Of a stretch of DNA of 64,000 nt, positions 1-13,550 are shown piece by piece. The DNA comes from Orbaceae bacterium lpD01 (lineage in GTDB: Bacteria; Pseudomonadota; Gammaproteobacteria; Enterobacterales; Orbaceae): NCBI GenBank assembly GCA_036251705.1, contig CP133959.1, forward strand, positions 2,171,195 through 2,235,194. Direction: 5' to 3'. A model generated the notes under the pieces. It had not been told where the DNA came from. It saw only the letters and a list, made by a program, of their open reading frames with translations, and ran no database searches. The first letter of the stretch is position 1. Each line of letters begins with the position of its first letter. The position numbers and the translations under genes were made by a program.

Positions 1-710
1 TGCCGCCGCCAGCCCCGAAACAAGCTTGGCGCGACCTGATGGATGAGATGTCTGACTCCTCTTGTACCTGTTATCGTCAATATATCAGAGGAAACCCACA
101 GTTTATTGACTATTTTCGTTCGGCAACGCCCGAAGCCGAATTGGGCCGTCTACCTTTAGGATCAAGACCGCAAAAACGTCGCACTGGTGGCGGAATTGAA
201 AGTCTACGTGCAATTCCATGGATCTTTGCCTGGACACAAAATAGGCTGATGTTACCGTCATGGTTAGGTGCAGGTACGGCGCTAGTTCAAGCCATTGCAC
301 AACATAAAGAGTCACTGTTAAAAGAGATGAATCGTGACTGGCCATTTTTTACTACGCGACTGGGTATGTTAGAAATGGTCTATGCCAAAGCCGATCCAGC
401 CGTTAACCAGTACTATGAAAAGCGGCTGGTTGATCCCGAATTATGGCCGCTTGGCGATAAGTTACGTCAACAGTTACAGGAAGATATTGATGTCGTTTTA
501 AAAATCACCGATGATGAGAGTTTGATGGCCGATTTGCCTTGGATCGCCGAATCGGTTGCACTGCGTAATACTTATATTGAACCGCTCAATTTATTACAAG
601 TTGAATTGCTTGAGCGTTCACGACAAAAAGAGGGCAATGATCAGTTGGTAGAACAAGCCTTAATGATCACAATATCTGGCATTGCAGCAGGTATGCGCAA
701 TTCCGGTTAA
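1..710 (+). CDS. ppc: phosphoenolpyruvate carboxylase, C-terminal part (5' end outside window)
   Basis: PEP carboxylase makes oxaloacetate from PEP and bicarbonate, feeding the TCA cycle from the cytoplasm. The reading frame is open from base 3, and homology starts before the first in-frame ATG at 39, so that ATG is internal. About 236 residues are present. Family landmarks are [15 protein letters not shown] and [17 protein letters not shown]. The end GMRNSG keeps the near-terminal Asn that binds the inhibitor aspartate in the E. coli enzyme. The gene ends at TAA 708-710 and converges on the rRNA operon, with a hairpin terminator about 55 bases downstream. The catalytic Gly-rich loop lies outside the window. 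Confidence 0.97.
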   Translation, partial: PPPAPKQAWRDLMDEMSDSSCTCYRQYIRGNPQFIDYFRSATPEAELGRLPLGSRPQKRRTGGGIESLRAIPWIFAWTQNRLMLPSWLGAGTALVQAIAQHKESLLKEMNRDWPFFTTRLGMLEMVYAKADPAVNQYYEKRLVDPELWPLGDKLRQQLQEDIDVVLKITDDESLMADLPWIAESVALRNTYIEPLNLLQVELLERSRQKEGNDQLVEQALMITISGIAAGMRNSG

Positions 711-764
711 AACAACATCATCCCAAATGGATCTCTCTTTATATTATTGCATTTAATATAAACA

Positions 765-790
765 AAAAACCCGCTATAAAGCGGGTTTTA
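765..790. terminator. bidirectional terminator between ppc and the rRNA operon
   Basis: Stem CCCGC (770-774) / GCGGG (781-785) with a 6-base loop, flanked by an A-run on the left and a T-run on the right. It can therefore stop transcription in both directions. It suits the end of ppc (+) and is a last stop for rrn read-through (-). Confidence 0.85.
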
Positions 791-799
791 AACCATTTG

Positions 800-817
800 C
801 CGCCAGACATATTCTGT
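800..817 (-). repeat. 18-base copy of the 5S rRNA start and its leader (possible 5S relic)
   Basis: The 18 bases CCGCCAGACATATTCTGT (plus-strand text) at 800-817 recur exactly at 1057-1074, where they are the leader plus the first bases of the 5S gene. Here they are followed in the minus direction by the 765-790 terminator, not by 5S sequence. This looks like the scar of a second 5S gene lost by deletion. The origin is inference; the repeat itself is direct observation. Confidence 0.6.
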
Positions 818-861
818 CATCACTGCGTCAACTATTCGCTATATCATTAGCACTTGCGCAT

Positions 862-881
862 AACCCATTTTGGACTGGGTT
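862..881 (-). terminator. weak second hairpin after the rRNA operon
   Basis: AACCCA (862-867) pairs with TGGGTT (876-881) around an 8-base loop. It lies between the main rrn terminator and the 5S relic. It may have served a former second 5S gene. No strong T-run follows, so the call is tentative. Confidence 0.4.
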
Positions 882-908
882 TAATCTTATCTTTTCTCTG
901 CATATAAC

Positions 909-933
909 AAAGCCCAGTATCTCACTGGGCTTT
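909..933 (-). terminator. Rho-independent terminator of the rRNA operon
   Basis: Perfect 10-base stem AAAGCCCAGT (909-918) / ACTGGGCTTT (924-933) with a 5-base loop, starting 16 bases past the 5S 3' end on the minus strand and ending in a T-rich tail. Confidence 0.88.
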
Positions 934-948
934 ATCACTTTAATTAAA

Positions 949-1065
949 GTCTGGCGGTGTCCTACTCTCACATGGGGGAACCCCACACTACCATCGGCGC
1001 TACGGCGTTTCACTTCTGAGTTCGGCATGGGGTCAGGTGGGACCACCGCGCTATTACCGCCAGAC
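949..1065 (-). rRNA. rrf: 5S ribosomal RNA
   Basis: About 117 bases. The two ends pair (GTCTGGCGG with CCGCCAGAC). The minus strand reads the usual gammaproteobacterial 5S core, including CCCACCTGACCCCATGCCG and AACTCAGAAGTGAAACGCC. It is the last gene of the rRNA operon, 78 bases after 23S. Ends are set by pairing and similarity to E. coli and could be off by one or two bases. Confidence 0.96.
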
Positions 1066-1143
1066 ATATTCTGTTTGCTCTTCAATCATTAAAAACAAGC
1101 TTACTTCAAAACTTTCACGAATCATAAAACAACTCAGAGTTGT

Positions 1144-4033
<2,890 letters not shown>

Positions 4034-4136
4034 TTACAACTCTTAGTTGTCTCAGTTTTTTTCGCTTTCCTCAAACCCTTAGCTATGCCATACAGCATGC
4101 CGCAGATCCGAGAACTCGTTTCTTTCAGCTTGTTCC

Positions 4137-4151
4137 TAATTTTTAAAGAGC
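4137..4151 (-). promoter_or_regulatory. boxA antitermination element in the 16S-23S spacer
   Basis: The minus strand reads GCTCTTTAAAAATTA, the NusB/NusE-binding boxA of rRNA operons. The same 15 bases occur in the 16S leader at 6189-6203. It lies between tRNA-Ala and 23S and would re-arm the antitermination complex. Confidence 0.8.
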
Positions 4152-4203
4152 TATATTCATCAGTACACCTTAATGTACTTATCAATATTTTTTACGAGAA
4201 ATA

Positions 4204-4279
4204 TGGTGGAGCTAAGCGGGATCGAACCGCTGGCCTCCTGCGTGCAAGGCAGGCGCTCTCCCAGCTGAGCTATAGCCCC
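4204..4279 (-). tRNA. tRNA-Ala (UGC)
   Basis: 76 bases with encoded CCA. The acceptor GGGGCTA pairs with TAGCTCC, the anticodon TGC lies in CTTGCACG, and the T-loop GGTTCGATCCC is standard. It sits in the 16S-23S spacer after tRNA-Ile, the usual Ile-Ala arrangement. Confidence 0.97.
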
Positions 4280-4377
4280 ATATATTCACTGCATTTGTCA
4301 TTTCGCCTACATTTAGCTAGCGACACTCTACCAATACATCATCATAACTCAGCTTTCGCCTCATTATTTTCAGTCAT

Positions 4378-4454
<77 letters not shown>

Positions 4455-4517
4455 AAATGCGTGTTTTCTCTATTTTCAAACAAACAATCTATGTGAACAC
4501 TTACAGGCTCTTCGTAG

Positions 4518-6055
<1,538 letters not shown>

Positions 6056-6188
6056 AAAGTTTGATGCTCAATAATGATTTCTGACATATTCAAATGAATC
6101 TTCAGTGTCACTTATCAAGACTTAATTTTTTAAAGTCTGTCGACTTAATTTCTTTCGTCCTGTAAGTGCCCACACAGATTGTCTGTTC

Positions 6189-6203
6189 TAATTTTTAAAG
6201 AGC
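6189..6203 (-). promoter_or_regulatory. boxA in the 16S leader
   Basis: The minus strand reads GCTCTTTAAAAATTA, identical to the spacer boxA, about 130 bases before the 16S 5' end. Confidence 0.8.
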
Positions 6204-6234
6204 GGGTAGTGATAACTACCTGAAAGAGGTGCGT

Positions 6235-6263
6235 ATACTACGCTGCCAAACTTTCTATGTCAA
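6235..6263 (-). promoter_or_regulatory. rRNA operon promoter (sigma70)
   Basis: On the minus strand: -35 TTGACA (6258-6263), a 17-base spacer, and -10 TAGTAT (6235-6240). A GC-rich GCGT stretch follows, typical of stringently controlled promoters. Transcription would start about 175 bases before 16S. It lies in the 345-base gap between murI and 16S. I see no gene in that gap. Confidence 0.85.
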
Positions 6264-6400
6264 GCCGTTTTACTAGCTGAACATAATTTATTATGATTTA
6301 ACAGAATAAGTATATTTGCTAAACCAGTGACGCAGAATTATAAGACCTAATTTTACTTTAGCAAGGAAAATATAATAAAAACTATCTAACTGTAGAAGCT

Positions 6401-7231
6401 TTATACAACATCTAAAGGAATTGTACAATAATTAGTTAAATTATAGCCAGATAACGTTGACATTAAAGCAGCAACATCGTGATCAAATCTTGTGCTCATC
6501 ACTTGATTTTGACTATTCTGTTGAGATACAACACTATTATTAATCTGATAATTTAATAAAGATTGTACACGTGAAGCTATCGCGTATCCTGAATCAACGA
6601 AGTTCACTTGCGGGAAAAGCAGCTGAAGTTCATCTTGAATAAACGGATAATGTGTACAACCTAAAACAATCGTATCAAGCGGTTTAGCCAAGTTTAACCA
6701 GGGTGCCATCAGCTGAGATAACTGCGTCATATCAACTGGCTGTCCATGCAGCTTATTTTCAGCAATAATAGCTAGCTCAGATAAACCTAGCATCTGAACA
6801 TGACAATCTTGTGCAAACTCTTCGACTAACCTGGAGGTATAGGCGCGCTTTATGGTAGCTTTGGTGGCTAACAGTCCGATCAATTTATTACGGCTGATTT
6901 TTGCAGCCGGTTTAATTGCCGGCACGACACCAACAATCGGAAAAGCAAATTGATTTCGCAGCGCTGGCAAACAAATAGTACTTGCGGTATTACAAGCAAT
7001 AACCGCAATATCAATCGAATGAGCAGATTGAACATGGCTAATCACTTGTGTCACGCGCTCAATAATCACCGCTTCTGATTTATCACCATAAGGAAACCCT
7101 TGATTATCAAAGACATAAATATAGTGCAGATTCGGCATTAGCAGCCGAATCTCATCATAGACACTCAATCCCCCTACTCCGGAATCAAATATTAGTACAG
7201 TTGGTTGTTTATCTTTTATATTAGAACTCAT
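6401..7231 (-). CDS. murI: glutamate racemase
   Basis: MurI converts L- to D-glutamate for peptidoglycan precursors in the cytoplasm. The 276-residue product has Asp16 in FDSGVGG and the two catalytic cysteines, Cys80 in ACNTAS and Cys192 in GCTHYP. The start lies inside the 3' end of btuB (11-base overlap), so the two genes are translationally coupled. The order btuB-murI-rrn is the one seen around E. coli rrnB. Its control presumably follows the cobalamin riboswitch ahead of btuB, unless an internal promoter exists. Confidence 0.96.
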   Translation of the reverse strand: MSSNIKDKQPTVLIFDSGVGGLSVYDEIRLLMPNLHYIYVFDNQGFPYGDKSEAVIIERVTQVISHVQSAHSIDIAVIACNTASTICLPALRNQFAFPIVGVVPAIKPAAKISRNKLIGLLATKATIKRAYTSRLVEEFAQDCHVQMLGLSELAIIAENKLHGQPVDMTQLSQLMAPWLNLAKPLDTIVLGCTHYPFIQDELQLLFPQVNFVDSGYAIASRVQSLLNYQINNSVVSQQNSQNQVMSTRFDHDVAALMSTLSGYNLTNYCTIPLDVV

Positions 7232-9035
7232 AGGATAATGTCATCGAATATTCACGTTCTGGCGCTGGATATCCTATAGCAGTTTCATACTTTTTATCAA
7301 ATAAATTAGCAATTTTTCCACTAACAATAATATTTTTGACGATTCGATATGAGGCTGAAATATCCCAAACACTATAACTATCGATTGGCTGAACTTTACC
7401 GTAGTCTCTGCTTTGTCCCTTATATAAATAGGCAAGCGAAAACTCAATCTCATTTATTGTTGCATCAAGTTGGTATTGAAAGTTCTTGTGCGGACGCTTT
7501 AATAACAGCTCGCCATTTGCTTTGCGCGCATCAATATATTCAAAGGTCGCATTATGGTGAACCGGACCCGTATCAAAATTAAGATTAAACTCAATTCCCT
7601 TAATATTAGCATTATCGATATTTTCATAGGTTGAGGTCCAGTCAGAGAGTGATTTCCACTGGATCAAATCTTGCACTTTATTATAGTAGGCTGAGGTACG
7701 CCAGGCAAAAAGATCATAGTCAGCAGATACACCTAACTCCCACTGACGACTGGTTTCAGGCCTTAAATCTGGGTTACCGATTACGCCCCATGCACCATCA
7801 TAGATCTCGCCAAAAGTCGGGGCTTTAAAAGCGGTGCCATACGATAAACTGATGCGATGATTATCGATAAACTCCCATTCACTCGCCACTTGCCAGGTTG
7901 CATGACGGCCATATTGCTGATCATCGTCAAGGCGGACCGCCGTTTCAAGCAAAACAGTGTTTAGCTGTTTTTGCCCTGTGAGATAAATTCCCGTATTATT
8001 TTTCGAATGAGACGTCAATATACCGCCAGAACCCGCACCAATCTTATTCGCATAAAAATCGACGCCACCACTGATAATGGCACCTTGAGCAAGACGATAA
8101 GTATTTCCCCACTGTATACTTTGCTGCGTAACATCATTGGGCGCTGTTGAGTTTTTACCTTGAATATGATTAAAATTAAAGATCTTATATTGACGAAAAC
8201 TGGTGACTAACTGAGAGGAGTAATTTTCGTTTTGATATTGCAAGCCCGTATCATAATTATGGGTATAAATATTGCTTTCATTATAATAGCCATCATATTC
8301 AACATTATTACTATTACCATACCCACGAATAAATCCGGTTACTTCATTAGAAAATTGATGCTTAAGGCCTAGCCACAGCGATTTTTCACGAAAACCATCT
8401 TTATCTGGCTCATTGCTTTGTGGCATTACATTATAACCTGTCGTTGATTCATAGCCCCCAGCCAGCGATAACGTCGTTTTATCAGTGATATCTTGTCTGA
8501 TAGCGGCATTATAGTTTTGATAAGCTTGAGAACCATAGGTTGCATTAATTTTACTAACAGGAGAATCAGATTCAGTAATGATATTAATCACACCACCAAT
8601 CGCGTCTGAACCATATGTTGCAGCGTGCGGACCACGAATATATTCAATCCGCTGGATAAGTGCGACTGGAATTTGGCTTAAATCAGTATTACCCATAATC
8701 GTCGCACTCGAGGGAATCCGAATACCATCTATCAAAATTAATACATGTTTACTCTCATTGCCGCGAATAAATACAGAGGCAACTTGGCCTCGGCCACCTG
8801 CCTGAGAAACGGTTACGCCGGGTAAACGTCTTAAGATTTCCGGCACTGACTGAGTTTGCCAACGATCAATCTCCGCGCGGGTTATCACATTGATTGGCGC
8901 GACAACCGAAGAGATCGGCTGTGCAAAGCGGTTGGCGGTCACCACTAAAGTGTTGTGCGATGTTGTTTCTGCAGCTATTGCCACAGAGGAAGTTGAGCTA
9001 ATAACAGCGAGCCCAAATATTGTTTTCATATTCAT
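7221..9035 (-). CDS. btuB: TonB-dependent vitamin B12 outer-membrane receptor
   Basis: BtuB imports cobalamin across the outer membrane using TonB energy. The 604-residue product starts with a signal peptide (cleavage likely after residue ~21, SVAIAA). The TonB box is NTLVVTANR, followed by the plug domain (PEILRRLPGVTV, RIEYIRGPHAATYGSDAIGG) and a 22-strand-type barrel ending in the aromatic tail SYEF. Two start codons are possible (residues 1 and 3), neither with a strong ribosome site, which fits control by the upstream riboswitch. It overlaps murI by 11 bases. Confidence 0.95.
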   Translation of the reverse strand: MNMKTIFGLAVISSTSSVAIAAETTSHNTLVVTANRFAQPISSVVAPINVITRAEIDRWQTQSVPEILRRLPGVTVSQAGGRGQVASVFIRGNESKHVLILIDGIRIPSSATIMGNTDLSQIPVALIQRIEYIRGPHAATYGSDAIGGVINIITESDSPVSKINATYGSQAYQNYNAAIRQDITDKTTLSLAGGYESTTGYNVMPQSNEPDKDGFREKSLWLGLKHQFSNEVTGFIRGYGNSNNVEYDGYYNESNIYTHNYDTGLQYQNENYSSQLVTSFRQYKIFNFNHIQGKNSTAPNDVTQQSIQWGNTYRLAQGAIISGGVDFYANKIGAGSGGILTSHSKNNTGIYLTGQKQLNTVLLETAVRLDDDQQYGRHATWQVASEWEFIDNHRISLSYGTAFKAPTFGEIYDGAWGVIGNPDLRPETSRQWELGVSADYDLFAWRTSAYYNKVQDLIQWKSLSDWTSTYENIDNANIKGIEFNLNFDTGPVHHNATFEYIDARKANGELLLKRPHKNFQYQLDATINEIEFSLAYLYKGQSRDYGKVQPIDSYSVWDISASYRIVKNIIVSGKIANLFDKKYETAIGYPAPEREYSMTLSYEF

Positions 9036-9082
9036 ATTGAATTAAGCATCCGATTACAGAGACAAGGATGCCGCAAGCGAGC

Positions 9083-9250
9083 ATTGTAGGCGCGACAATG
9101 TTCAATTTAGCGACGTGAAACTGGTAGGTCTTCGGACTGAGAGCTTGATTAAACAGCAACTTCCCACATTTTTAAAATGCAGTGTTATCAGGCTATGTTT
9201 AAACTCATCACCGCTGCGCGTCAGTTCTGGTATTACACCAGATTCCCTTT
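9083..9250 (-). promoter_or_regulatory. cobalamin (AdoCbl) riboswitch controlling btuB
   Basis: The minus strand carries the cobalamin riboswitch landmarks in order: GGGAATCTGGTG, ACTGACGCGCAGCGGT, a B12-box-like CACTGCATT, TGGGAAG, and AGTCCGAAGACCTACC ending at about 9123. Downstream, ACATTGT / ACAATGC can form an expression-platform hairpin (about 9083-9107) before the btuB start. Binding of cobalamin should reduce btuB, and probably murI, expression. The rest of the 9036-9511 gap holds the divergent promoters; no gene is seen in it. Confidence 0.92.
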
Positions 9251-9511
9251 TAACAATAACAATATTGACCAATTAGGGGGCATCTTATAGTGATTCAATA
9301 AAGATGTCCAGACGTCCTTTTCATTTACTCAACAAATAAGCCACGTTCATATATCGCCCTATCAGACATAACTTGCCTCTCACTATTTTAACGATAAAAT
9401 AGAATAAGAAACTGAATTTATCCTGAATGCTCTCATATTGAATGCGCATGAAGTCAGTGCCACAGGATAACGACTCAATCGTATAGTTTGCTCAGCTAAG
9501 GACCTCAAGTC

Positions 9512-10114
9512 ATGAAGGAAGATTTACATCAACAGCGTCATCAGCTACGTCAACAAAAACTGAAAGCAAAAGTAGATGCTCGGATTCAGGCTGCAACTGA
9601 AAGTCGCGGTATCGTTATTATCTATACAGGCAATGGTAAGGGGAAAACGACCGCCGCATTTGGTACAGCCCTGCGCGCTTTAGGACATGGTCTGAAAGTT
9701 GTCGCCATTCAGTTTATCAAAGGTCAGTGGCAAACTGGCGAGCAAAAAGGGCTCGAATCATTGGGCGTTGAATTTATTCAAATGAAAACTGATTTTACCT
9801 GGGAGTCACAAGATCGCGTGCAGGATAACATTGCTGCGCAAACGACTTGGCAACAGGCGAAACAAAAGTTACAAGATGACCAAGTTGATTTGGTTATCCT
9901 GGATGAATTAACCTATATGGTGACCTTTGATTATATCGATCTGGATGAAATTATTCAGGCTATCAAGCAGCGTCCTTCACATCAACATGTAATTATCACT
10001 GGACGCGCCTGCCATCGCACGTTGGTTGAACTTGCTGACACAGTGAATGAAATTAAACCGCTCAAACACGCGTTTGATGCAGGTATTGCTGCACAAATAG
10101 GCATTGAATGGTAA
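9512..10114 (+). CDS. cobO: corrinoid adenosyltransferase (CobA/CobO/BtuR type)
   Basis: Transfers the adenosyl group from ATP to cob(I)alamin to make coenzyme B12. The 200-residue product has an N-terminal helical arm, the P-loop GNGKGKTT at residues 40-47, and the family segments VVAIQFIKGQW, LVILDELTYM and VIITGRACH. AAGGA lies about 10 bases before the ATG. It is divergent from btuB, pairing import with cofactor activation. The E. coli gene is called btuR. Confidence 0.95.
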   Translation: MKEDLHQQRHQLRQQKLKAKVDARIQAATESRGIVIIYTGNGKGKTTAAFGTALRALGHGLKVVAIQFIKGQWQTGEQKGLESLGVEFIQMKTDFTWESQDRVQDNIAAQTTWQQAKQKLQDDQVDLVILDELTYMVTFDYIDLDEIIQAIKQRPSHQHVIITGRACHRTLVELADTVNEIKPLKHAFDAGIAAQIGIEW

Positions 10115-10232
10115 TGTTCAAAATACGTAAAAGACAAGATAATGCTGGTATTCTGAGATAGAATTTATTAGAATAGCCGTCTAGATGTTAATACTGCTAT
10201 ATTTTTTAAATTGACTGAATAAAGGTAATATC

Positions 10233-11387
10233 ATGACAACCACTCTTTTTACTTCGGAATCTGTTTCAGAAGGCCATCCAGATAAAATCGCTGATCAAAT
10301 CTCGGATGCGGTATTAGATGCAATTTTAGAACAAGATCCTAAAGCACGCGTGGCATGTGAAACCTATGTTAAAACTGGCATGGCACTGGTTGGTGGTGAA
10401 ATCACTACTTCAGCTTGGGTTGATATCGAAGAGTTAACCCGTAAAACGATTGCCAATATCGGTTATACGCATTCTGACATGGGATTTGATGCACGCTCTT
10501 GTGCGGTTCTCAATGCTATCGGCAAACAGTCACCGGATATTAATCAAGGTGTTGACCGACAAGATCCGCTCGAACAAGGTGCTGGTGACCAAGGCATTAT
10601 GTTTGGCTATGCCAATAATGAGACGCCTGAATTAATGCCTGCGCCAATCCTTTATGCGCATCGATTAATGGAACGTCAAGCTGAAGTGCGTAAAAATGGG
10701 ACCTTACCTTGGTTACGTCCTGATGCAAAAAGTCAGATTACCTTTAAATATGAAAATAATCTTATTCAAGGTATTGATGCCGTTGTACTTTCAACCCAGC
10801 ATGCTGAATCAATTGGACAAAAAGATCTACATGAAGCGATCATGGAAGAGATTATTAAACCAGTATTACCGGCTCAATGGCTATCCTTATCAACGAAATA
10901 TTTTATCAATCCAACCGGTCGTTTTGTGATTGGCGGCCCGATGGGCGACTGTGGTTTGACCGGACGTAAAATTATTGTGGATACCTATGGCGGTGCCGCG
11001 CGTCACGGTGGTGGTGCATTCTCAGGTAAAGATCCATCTAAAGTAGACCGCTCTGCCGCTTATGCTGCGCGTTATGTGGCTAAAAATATTGTTGCTGCGG
11101 GCTTAGCTGATCGCTGTGAACTCCAAATCTCTTATGCGATTGGTATTGCCGAACCAACCTCTATCATGGTTGAAACATTTGGAACCGAGAAAATCGCATT
11201 AGATAAAATCGTTACATTAGTCAAAGAGTTCTTCGACTTACGTCCATACGGTCTGATCAAAATGTTAGATTTAATTCGTCCAATCTACTTAAAAACAGCC
11301 AGTTACGGTCACTTTGGTCGTGATACCTTCCCTTGGGAGAAGACCGATAAAGCTGAATTATTGCGTGAGGCCGCGGGATTAAAATAA
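10233..11387 (+). CDS. metK: S-adenosylmethionine synthetase
   Basis: Makes SAM from methionine and ATP in the cytoplasm. The 384 residues are full length for the family. Diagnostic stretches are [17 protein letters not shown] near the N-terminus, the ATP-binding [11 protein letters not shown], and the P-loop-like [24 protein letters not shown] precedes the ATG by about 5 bases. A clear terminator follows at once, so it is probably a single-gene unit. No SAM or MetJ-type element was recognised upstream. Confidence 0.97.
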   Translation: MTTTLFTSESVSEGHPDKIADQISDAVLDAILEQDPKARVACETYVKTGMALVGGEITTSAWVDIEELTRKTIANIGYTHSDMGFDARSCAVLNAIGKQSPDINQGVDRQDPLEQGAGDQGIMFGYANNETPELMPAPILYAHRLMERQAEVRKNGTLPWLRPDAKSQITFKYENNLIQGIDAVVLSTQHAESIGQKDLHEAIMEEIIKPVLPAQWLSLSTKYFINPTGRFVIGGPMGDCGLTGRKIIVDTYGGAARHGGGAFSGKDPSKVDRSAAYAARYVAKNIVAAGLADRCELQISYAIGIAEPTSIMVETFGTEKIALDKIVTLVKEFFDLRPYGLIKMLDLIRPIYLKTASYGHFGRDTFPWEKTDKAELLREAAGLK

Positions 11388-11393
11388 TCCAAT

Positions 11394-11416
11394 AAAAGGA
11401 GCTTTGGCTCCTTTTT
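11394..11416 (+). terminator. metK terminator
   Basis: AAAAGGAGC (11394-11402) pairs with GCTCCTTTT (11407-11415) around a TTTG loop and runs into T-rich sequence. It ends 10 bases before the sprT start, so any sprT promoter must overlap it or lie inside metK. Confidence 0.88.
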
Positions 11417-11425
11417 CTTTCAATT

Positions 11426-11938
11426 ATGATACAAAACAATCATCGCCGGGTACCCATCGCGTTGCAGCAGCAAGTTATGCAATGTGTAAATGAAACGATC
11501 AATCTGGCTAATCAAAAGTTAAATCAATCTTTTCCGATACCACAAATCATCTATCGTCATAAAGGCTCAGTGGGCGGCACTGCACATTTAACCGAATGGA
11601 TAATTAAGCTGAACACCCAATTACTCATTGAACATCAAAAGCCCTTTATCGACGAGGTGATCCCCCATGAACTAGCGCACTTATTCGTATTTGCGCTCTA
11701 TGGGCGAGTGAAACCCCACGGCCAAGAGTGGCAATCGATCATGTGTGATATTCTCGGTAAAGTCCCTAAAAGAACCCATCAGTTTACCAATTCGATGTTA
11801 GAAAAAACGCGAATACCCTATCAATGTGGATGCCAGACGCATTATCTTACCAAAATCAGACACCAAAAAATTCAACAAAAAAAATTAGAATATATTTGTA
11901 AACGGTGTAACAATAGTTTAAAACTCCATAATAACTAA
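11426..11938 (+). CDS. sprT: SprT-family zinc metalloprotein
   Basis: SprT proteins are small zinc-dependent presumed proteases (relatives of eukaryotic Spartan). The 170 residues hold the HELAH zinc site at 81-85 and a C-terminal zinc-ribbon-like part with C-x-C and C-x2-C pairs (CGCQ ... CKRC). Length and the N-terminus (VPIALQQQVM) fit E. coli SprT. The ATG lies directly after the metK terminator and lacks a strong Shine-Dalgarno site. The substrate is unknown. Confidence 0.9.
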   Translation: MIQNNHRRVPIALQQQVMQCVNETINLANQKLNQSFPIPQIIYRHKGSVGGTAHLTEWIIKLNTQLLIEHQKPFIDEVIPHELAHLFVFALYGRVKPHGQEWQSIMCDILGKVPKRTHQFTNSMLEKTRIPYQCGCQTHYLTKIRHQKIQQKKLEYICKRCNNSLKLHNN

Positions 11939-11959
11939 CAATACTAAAGGTTTTTTCCA

Positions 11960-12574
11960 ATGAAAAATTTTGATTTTCACTTTTATAAAAGCAATATGTT
12001 CACTATCATTCTCGCACTTTTTTTGGTCTGGGCAGGTAACACTTTTATTCCACTTTATAATGGTCTATCAACGGCGATTGCTGAAAATCTGCAGTCACTT
12101 GGACTGTTGCTAATTGCTGTTTATAGCTATTTTTATGCAAGACGTTATCCCGCGCAGAGTGCTAATCGCATCTTTTGGTACTGGAGTGTCATGTGGTGGA
12201 TAATGCTTTTTGGTCGCGGTATTAGTTGGGGCCGTGATTTCTTCCCAGATGTTCCCCATCTCTATTTTAGAATAATCTCGATTATTTTAATCGGACTGCC
12301 TGTTTTAATGTTGTTTAGTAAAAGCATCCGACAACAGATTAAACATCGCTTCTTTTTTGAAAAGATTCCGGTCTGGCACATTATTTTAGCCTTTGTTTTC
12401 TTAGGACTATCGGATATTGTGGAACACCATCGTAGTGGCGCTAATCTTTTACTGTATGTATCAGAAAAACAAGATTTAATTGAGGAACTAATTGAAATTC
12501 CTTGTTTTATCTCGCTGATACTTATTGTATTGTATATGCAGAGAAATGAACGAAATATAAATCAGAGCAAATAA
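11960..12574 (+). CDS. polytopic inner-membrane protein of unknown function
   Basis: 204 residues with about six predicted membrane segments: FTIILALFLVWAGNTFIPL, a second near residues 42-60, a Trp-rich third (YWSVMWWIMLF), then 104-122, 138-156 and 182-198. Polar motifs between them include GRGISWGRDFFP and DIVEHHR. I do not recognise the family. AAAGG lies upstream of the ATG, and the stop is one base before the rlmJ start, so the two are probably co-transcribed. Confidence 0.75.
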   Translation: MKNFDFHFYKSNMFTIILALFLVWAGNTFIPLYNGLSTAIAENLQSLGLLLIAVYSYFYARRYPAQSANRIFWYWSVMWWIMLFGRGISWGRDFFPDVPHLYFRIISIILIGLPVLMLFSKSIRQQIKHRFFFEKIPVWHIILAFVFLGLSDIVEHHRSGANLLLYVSEKQDLIEELIEIPCFISLILIVLYMQRNERNINQSK

Positions 12575-12575
12575 A

Positions 12576-13418
12576 ATGTTAAGTTATCGACATAGTTACC
12601 ATGCAGGCAATCACGCTGACGTGTTAAAACACGTTGTACTCTCATTATGTATTGAATATTTAAAAGAGAAAGAGAAACCTTTTATCTATCTGGATACACA
12701 CGCCGGTGCAGGTCGTTATCTGCTGCAAGGTGAACATGCCGAGAAAACCGGGGAATATCTGTCAGGTATTAACCGTGTTTGGCAACAAGCTGAGATACCA
12801 GATTTATTAGCACCATACATGAAAGTGCTAGGTTATTATAATCGTAATGTGCAATTAAAATACTATCCTGGTTCACCATTGATAGCCAAACAGTTACTTC
12901 GTGATGAAGATAAATTGCACTTAACAGAGTTACACTCTGCCGATTATCAGTTACTCCGCCATGAATTTTTGAAGGATAAGCGAACTAAAGTTCTTAAAGA
13001 AGATGGTTTTCATCAGCTTAAATCACAGTTGCCGCCACTACAACGCCGAGGCATTGTACTGATGGATCCCTCTTATGAACTCAAAACAGATTATCAACAA
13101 GCGGTTAAAGCCATCACTGAAGGTCATAAACGATTTGCGACCGGCATGTTCGCACTTTGGTATCCGGTGGTCTCTCGAACACAAACCCAGAGAATGATTA
13201 ATGCGCTGGTTGAGACGGGAATTAAGAAAATTCTGCAAATCGAGCTGGCCGTAAGACCTGACAATACTCAAAAAGGCATGACCGCCTCGGGCATGATTGT
13301 CATCAATCCACCTTGGCAGCTTGCTTCACAAATGGAAACGGTATTACCTTGGTTACATTCGGTACTGGTACCGGAGAATACTGGCGGTTATACCGTAAAA
13401 GAGCTCGCCAGGGAATAA
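12576..13418 (+). CDS. rlmJ: 23S rRNA (adenine-2030-N6)-methyltransferase
   Basis: RlmJ methylates A2030 of 23S rRNA using SAM. The 280 residues begin with the family signature LSYRHSYHAGNHADVLKH, followed by DTHAGAGRY (SAM-binding) and the catalytic MDPSYE motif, a variant of DPPY. The C-terminal GMTASGMIVINPPW is also conserved. It follows the preceding membrane gene by one base. Confidence 0.95.
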   Translation: MLSYRHSYHAGNHADVLKHVVLSLCIEYLKEKEKPFIYLDTHAGAGRYLLQGEHAEKTGEYLSGINRVWQQAEIPDLLAPYMKVLGYYNRNVQLKYYPGSPLIAKQLLRDEDKLHLTELHSADYQLLRHEFLKDKRTKVLKEDGFHQLKSQLPPLQRRGIVLMDPSYELKTDYQQAVKAITEGHKRFATGMFALWYPVVSRTQTQRMINALVETGIKKILQIELAVRPDNTQKGMTASGMIVINPPWQLASQMETVLPWLHSVLVPENTGGYTVKELARE

Positions 13419-13550
13419 CGAATAACCGTGTAATATATCATTATTAATAGTTATTTCTTATTATTCTATTCCGAAAATCTGGCTTTAAATAGTCATCATT
13501 TTATGTCACTCTACTGGGCAATAAAATAGTGACTAAAATAAGGATAAAAA

